From NCBI RefSeq assembly GCF_000787835.1, contig NZ_BBPP01000003.1, positions 163,411-227,410 of the forward strand: 64,000 bases of DNA, in the 5' to 3' direction. Positions 61,032 to 64,000 of the stretch are shown in pieces. The stretch is from Streptacidiphilus melanogenes (GTDB lineage: Bacteria; Actinomycetota; Actinomycetes; Streptomycetales; Streptomycetaceae). Position numbers and translations under genes: made by a program. Under the pieces are notes generated by a model. It saw nothing but the letters and a program-made list of their open reading frames with translations. It ran no database searches and was not told the origin of the DNA. Position 1 is the first letter of the stretch, and each line of letters starts with the position of its first letter.

Positions 61032-62284
61032 CCGAGCCGGAGCCCGATGTCGTCCGCAGCGACCATCGCGACGATCGCCACGCCGCCCACGATCGCGACG
61101 GCAGCCACGGCAGCGTCGGCGGCGACCACGGTCCCGGCGGCTCTGGCGGCGATCCGCGGGGTTGGCCGTTGGCGCGGTCGGTGAGCCTTCGCGAGCTCGG
61201 CTCGCTCGCCGCGCCGATCTCCGAACACAACGGACAGGCCATCGCGGTGAAGCCGCTGGCAGACCATCCGGGGTGGCTGGCCAAGCTCTACCACCAGGGC
61301 CAGCATGTGGAGGACGCCCGCCGGCTCGACCAGCTGATCTCCGCCCCGAGCTCGCTGTCCAACGCGGACCGTGAGGCCCTGTACGCCGGGACGTGCTGGC
61401 CCGCAGCCCGGATCGAGGAGCCCGACAACCCGGTCGTCGGGTGCGTGATCCCGATGGCGCCCGAGCACTACCGGCACGAGCTGCGCCGAGGCGCGTTCAG
61501 CGAGCGCCGCTTCGTGGAGATCGACTGGCTGGCGAAGTCCGACGAGTCGATCCAGCGGATCGGACTGCCCAGGCCCGGGTTCGAGGGCAGGCTGGCCGCC
61601 TGTCGTCGACTGACGGAACTTGCCGCGATCCTGGAGGGGTTGGGCCTGGTCTACTCCGACTGGTCGTTCTCCAACGCCTTCTGGAGCCCGGACCGGCGTT
61701 CCGTCTACCTGATCGACGTCGACGGCTGCCAGCCGAAGAAGATGATTGACGTCCACCAGCCGAACTGGGACGACCGGCTCACGCCGCCCGGCACCGACGC
61801 GGACACGTACACCGACCGGTACCGGATCGGACTGCTGGTCGCCAAGTGCCTGACCGGGCAGCGCGACGCGCACGCCTTCCACACCGTCGCCGCGTCACCC
61901 TGGCCGAACCAGTCGGCTGCCGCGGAAGTGCTGCTGGACATGCTGCTCGCGACCGACCGCGAGCGGCGGCCCTCGGCGGGTCAGCTGAACCTGGCACTGA
62001 ACGGCGGGCCCTACCTCAGGACCGTGCCACGCGCGACGCGCGACGAGCTGCCGAAGGTGCCCCGCGCGATCCCGCAGCCTCCCACCGCTCCGCAGTCCAC
62101 CGCCGTCACAGTCGCCGCCGGGGCCGTGCGGAGGCCCGAAACGGCTTTCACCAAGCAGATCCAGGCGTCTGCGGCGCCCAAAGCCAAGAAGCCGCAGCCT
62201 GCGACCAGCGGGAACGGCGGGTGGGCGCTCCTGGGCCTCATCGCCGTGATCCTGCTCTTCGCCCTGATCGCCTCCCACCACTAG
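61028..62284 (+). CDS. Divergent tail-anchored protein kinase
   Basis: 418 residues. After an Asp/His/Gly-rich start (1-45) comes a kinase fold with a VAIK-like Lys in W-L-A-K-L-Y-H, catalytic loop L-V-Y-S-D-W-S-F-S-N (for HRDxKxxN) and metal Asp in L-I-D-V-D-G-C (for DFG). These keep the catalytic Asp, Asn and metal Asp but differ from usual Ser/Thr kinases. A Pro/Ala linker and one transmembrane helix (about 396-414) at the extreme C-terminus anchor it to the membrane. Kinases of this style accompany PP2C and vWA proteins in TerY-P triads. Confidence 0.82.
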   Translation: MTEPEPDVVRSDHRDDRHAAHDRDGSHGSVGGDHGPGGSGGDPRGWPLARSVSLRELGSLAAPISEHNGQAIAVKPLADHPGWLAKLYHQGQHVEDARRLDQLISAPSSLSNADREALYAGTCWPAARIEEPDNPVVGCVIPMAPEHYRHELRRGAFSERRFVEIDWLAKSDESIQRIGLPRPGFEGRLAACRRLTELAAILEGLGLVYSDWSFSNAFWSPDRRSVYLIDVDGCQPKKMIDVHQPNWDDRLTPPGTDADTYTDRYRIGLLVAKCLTGQRDAHAFHTVAASPWPNQSAAAEVLLDMLLATDRERRPSAGQLNLALNGGPYLRTVPRATRDELPKVPRAIPQPPTAPQSTAVTVAAGAVRRPETAFTKQIQASAAPKAKKPQPATSGNGGWALLGLIAVILLFALIASHH

Positions 62285-62304
62285 ATCCAGATCAGAGGTG
62301 CCTC

Positions 62305-62955
62305 ATGTCCGTCTGCTTGCCCACCTACGTGGTGATCGACGCGTCCTCGTCGATGAAGCCGCACGAGGCGGTGCTCAACGCCACCCTCTCCCGCCTGCAC
62401 TACAACCTGGCGACGAACCCGCGCGTCTCGGAGTTCGCCCGGGTCAGCGTGATCGCCTTCTCCACCGACGTGCACGTGGTGATCCCGATGTCCGACATGG
62501 AGCAGGTGCCGGCTCTGCCCGAGGTGATCTGCGGCGGGGGCACGGAGTACGGCAAGACCTTCGACCGGCTGCGGGACTGCATCGCGGAGGACGTCAAGAA
62601 CCTGCGGATGCAGAACCTCAAGGTGCTGCGACCGGCGGTGTTCTTCCTGACCGACGGCGCTCCGACCGACTCGCGGTGGCAGGAATCCTTCCGCAGGCTG
62701 GTCGACAAGGACTGGTCGCGCCACCCGCATGTGATCGCCTACGGCTTCGGCGGCGCCCAGCGTGAGGTGCTGGAGAAGGTGGCGACCAAGGCGCTGTTCA
62801 TCGCTGACGGTTCGGACACCGAGTCGGCGCTGAGCTCGGCGATCTCCGGTCTGCTCAACTCTCTGATCGCCTCGTCGAACACCGGCGAGATTCGGATCGC
62901 CACCGAGGTCAAGGGCTTCGAGTACGTGCAGGTCGCCCAGGAATACATCGACTGA
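62305..62955 (+). CDS. TerY-like vWA-domain protein
   Basis: 216 residues. A single von Willebrand A domain with MIDAS V-I-D-A-S-S-S-M, the Thr in G-G-G-T-E-Y-G, and Asp in F-F-L-T-D-G-A-P-T-D. No signal peptide, so it acts in the cytoplasm. It completes a phosphatase-kinase-vWA triad, 20 bp after the kinase. TerY-type proteins bind metal and are thought to be phosphorylation-controlled scaffolds. Its stop overlaps the next start by one base (TGATG). Confidence 0.9.
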   Translation: MSVCLPTYVVIDASSSMKPHEAVLNATLSRLHYNLATNPRVSEFARVSVIAFSTDVHVVIPMSDMEQVPALPEVICGGGTEYGKTFDRLRDCIAEDVKNLRMQNLKVLRPAVFFLTDGAPTDSRWQESFRRLVDKDWSRHPHVIAYGFGGAQREVLEKVATKALFIADGSDTESALSSAISGLLNSLIASSNTGEIRIATEVKGFEYVQVAQEYID

Positions 62956-63254
62956 TGGCCCGCGGACTCATCCCGGACGCCGACCCGGGATTCTCGGCTC
63001 TTAGAGCGCGGCGTGCTTCCGGCGGACTCACCGTGCTGGCCGCAGCGCTGCTCGTCTGCGGCGCGGTGGTGGCGGCGATGGGCGGTATCCAGGGCGCCTC
63101 GGTGAGCGGGCCTCCGCAGTCGGTCCCCGCGAGCCCCACCGTCTCCGTGGCGCCGCTGCCCGTCTGCGTGCCCGGACGTCACGGACCGATGGTCTGCTCG
63201 GGCGAGGTCCGACTGCCGAACCGCGACGGCAGTGCGCCGAAAATCGCGCGGTGA
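62955..63254 (+). CDS. Small single-pass membrane protein
   Basis: 99 residues. A cytoplasmic Arg-rich start, one transmembrane helix (about 25-47, L-T-V-L-A-A-A-L-L-V-C-G), then a Ser/Pro-rich extracellular part with two Cys (P-V-C-V-P-G, M-V-C-S-G). Coupled to the vWA gene by TGATG. The function is unknown. Lying between a signalling triad and a graspetide precursor, it could serve in signal transfer or peptide release. Confidence 0.68.
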   Translation: MARGLIPDADPGFSALRARRASGGLTVLAAALLVCGAVVAAMGGIQGASVSGPPQSVPASPTVSVAPLPVCVPGRHGPMVCSGEVRLPNRDGSAPKIAR

Positions 63255-63289
63255 AGACACCAAGTGAAGACAGCAAAGGGAGTTGGACG

Positions 63290-63589
63290 ATGGAAAAGCG
63301 AGAGCACAACGCATCGTGGGGTACCACCCGGATGGCGCCGTACGCGGAGACCGAGGCGGTTCCCGCGCTCACCCCTGTGATCGACCCCGAGACCCAGCTC
63401 GCCGTCGTCGTCGACGAGCTCGGCCGCGTGGTCGGGCTCGCCGGCCATGAGGCCGACGGCAGCACGAGCACCAGCAACTACACCAGCACCTCGAACTACA
63501 CCAGCACCGGAGGCGGCACCAACAGCTACGACACCGACAACACCTCCGACTCCGACAACGGCTACGACCAGGACCACCACCATCACTGA
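63290..63589 (+). CDS. Graspetide precursor (ATP-grasp RiPP)
   Basis: 99 residues from ATG 63290, with AAAGGGAG 8 bp upstream; a GTG at 63251 overlaps the previous stop and could give 112 residues. The leader has W-G-T-T-R-M-A-P-Y and P-V-I-D-P-E-T-Q-L-A-V-V-V-D, closely fitting the putative ATP-grasp target RiPP leader of actinobacteria. The core (about 58-99) has the repeat T-S-T-S-N-Y-T-S-T-S-N-Y, a Gly3 spacer and an Asp-rich tail ending D-Q-D-H-H-H-H. Ser/Thr acceptors and Asp donors for ester crosslinks are abundant. The ligase gene follows. Confidence 0.85.
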   Translation: MEKREHNASWGTTRMAPYAETEAVPALTPVIDPETQLAVVVDELGRVVGLAGHEADGSTSTSNYTSTSNYTSTGGGTNSYDTDNTSDSDNGYDQDHHHH

Positions 63590-63617
63590 TGGCGCTGGCG
63601 ACGACGGGACGACAGAG

Positions 63618-64000
63618 ATGACGGGGACGACGGATCCGGGCGGGTCGGTGCTGGTGCTGACCAACACGCGTGACGCGACCAGCGACCTGGTGCTGCGCAT
63701 CCTCGCGGAGCGCCGGGTTCCGGTGACCCGGCTCGATCCCGGCACCGACCTGCACGTCGGCGCCGCGTTGAGCGCCACCTACTGCACAGGCGACCAGCGC
63801 GGCAGGCTGCGCACGTCGAGCCGTGAACTCGACCTGAGCGAGGTCCGATCCGTCTGGACTCGTCGTCCCTCGGCCTTCGAGGGGCCGGGTGAACTGGAAG
63901 GACAGGAACGGAGGTTCGCCGCCTCGCAGGCGCTGTGGGGTGTCGGCGGCATCCTGGCGTCCCTTCCCGGGGCCCACTACGTGAACCACCCGTGGGACAA
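63618..64000 (+). CDS. ATP-grasp graspetide ligase (MvdD-like), 3' partial
   Basis: The frame from ATG 63618 is open to the window end (127 residues visible). It is the pre-ATP-grasp N-terminal domain: V-L-V-L-T-N-T-R-D-A-T-S-D, V-P-V-T-R-L-D-P-G and S-V-W-T-R-R-P-S-A-F, then H-Y-V-N-H-P-W-D at the edge. Such ligases use ATP to join Asp/Glu side chains to Ser/Thr or Lys in the core of the precursor encoded 28 bp upstream. The ATP-binding part lies beyond the window. Confidence 0.88.
   Translation, partial: MTGTTDPGGSVLVLTNTRDATSDLVLRILAERRVPVTRLDPGTDLHVGAALSATYCTGDQRGRLRTSSRELDLSEVRSVWTRRPSAFEGPGELEGQERRFAASQALWGVGGILASLPGAHYVNHPWD

Noticed and set aside
63466..63520. Short tandem DNA repeat as a CRISPR or VNTR
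   Set aside because: It encodes the repeated T-S-T-S-N-Y units of the graspetide core in frame, and has no spacers.

Overview
The window is very GC-rich (roughly 70% or more by eye), with strong third-position G/C bias, frequent GTG starts, ATGA/GTGA stop-start overlaps, Tat and lipoprotein signals, SigE-type ECF sigma factors, LAL regulators and DUF4232/DUF2127/SRAP/SigE families. This fits a filamentous actinomycete of the Streptomycetaceae (Streptomyces, Kitasatospora or Streptacidiphilus). No rRNA, tRNA, CRISPR array or replication origin was recognised. All positions and motif readings are by eye; no search was run.

Layout. 1-4.0 kb: 5'-truncated ABC exporter, a divergent DUF1579-like/WYL-regulator pair with a clear operator, and a lone gcvH. 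4.2-9.3 kb: an LCP cell-wall enzyme, a sigma-factor remnant, then a two-gene tailoring cassette (PobA-like FAD hydroxylase plus an O-methyltransferase fused to an unrecognised N-terminal domain) and a methyltransferase remnant. 9.4-19.8 kb: surface protein, SRAP protein, S9 peptidase, DUF4232, DUF2127, Tat-exported class A beta-lactamase, a tandem pair of roadblock-like proteins, small NTF2/ABM-like proteins, and an ECF sigma factor with a membrane partner. 19.9-31.5 kb: secreted M9 collagenase, then a LysR-controlled oligopeptide ABC importer ending in an M24 (Xaa-Pro) peptidase; together these could degrade and take up proline-rich peptides. 31.5-34.4 kb: a decayed immunity-gene patch (DUF1877, SMI1/KNR4, broken Imm50-like gene) cut by an IS630-family remnant. 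34.5-39.0 kb: two divergent secreted GH27 alpha-galactosidases. 39.1-47.8 kb: FAD monooxygenase, dual-specificity-type phosphatase, VOC protein, cold-shock protein, methyltransferase, SpoIIE phosphatase, arylsulfotransferase-like protein and small accessory genes. 47.9-54.6 kb: LAL regulator, divergent Ser/Thr kinase and FHA-protein pair, Tat-exported DUF4185 protein.

54.7-64.0 kb is the most unusual part. It is a divergent locus. Leftward: Crp/Fnr regulator, membrane-anchored STAND NTPase with a His-rich tract, a 79-aa putative adaptor, and a zinc-finger/membrane peptide. Rightward, in one tightly packed run: nucleotide-cyclase-like protein, 138-aa protein, PP2C phosphatase, degenerate protein kinase, TerY-like vWA protein, small membrane protein, graspetide (ATP-grasp RiPP) precursor, and the start of its ATP-grasp ligase. 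Two short sequence motifs link these proteins: one is shared by the STAND NTPase and the 79-aa protein, the other by the 79-aa protein and the first two proteins of the rightward operon. This suggests a signalling device in which an NTPase sensor, a phosphorylation triad and a modified peptide are physically or regulatorily coupled. The motif sharing and gene packing are seen directly; the coupling is inference.
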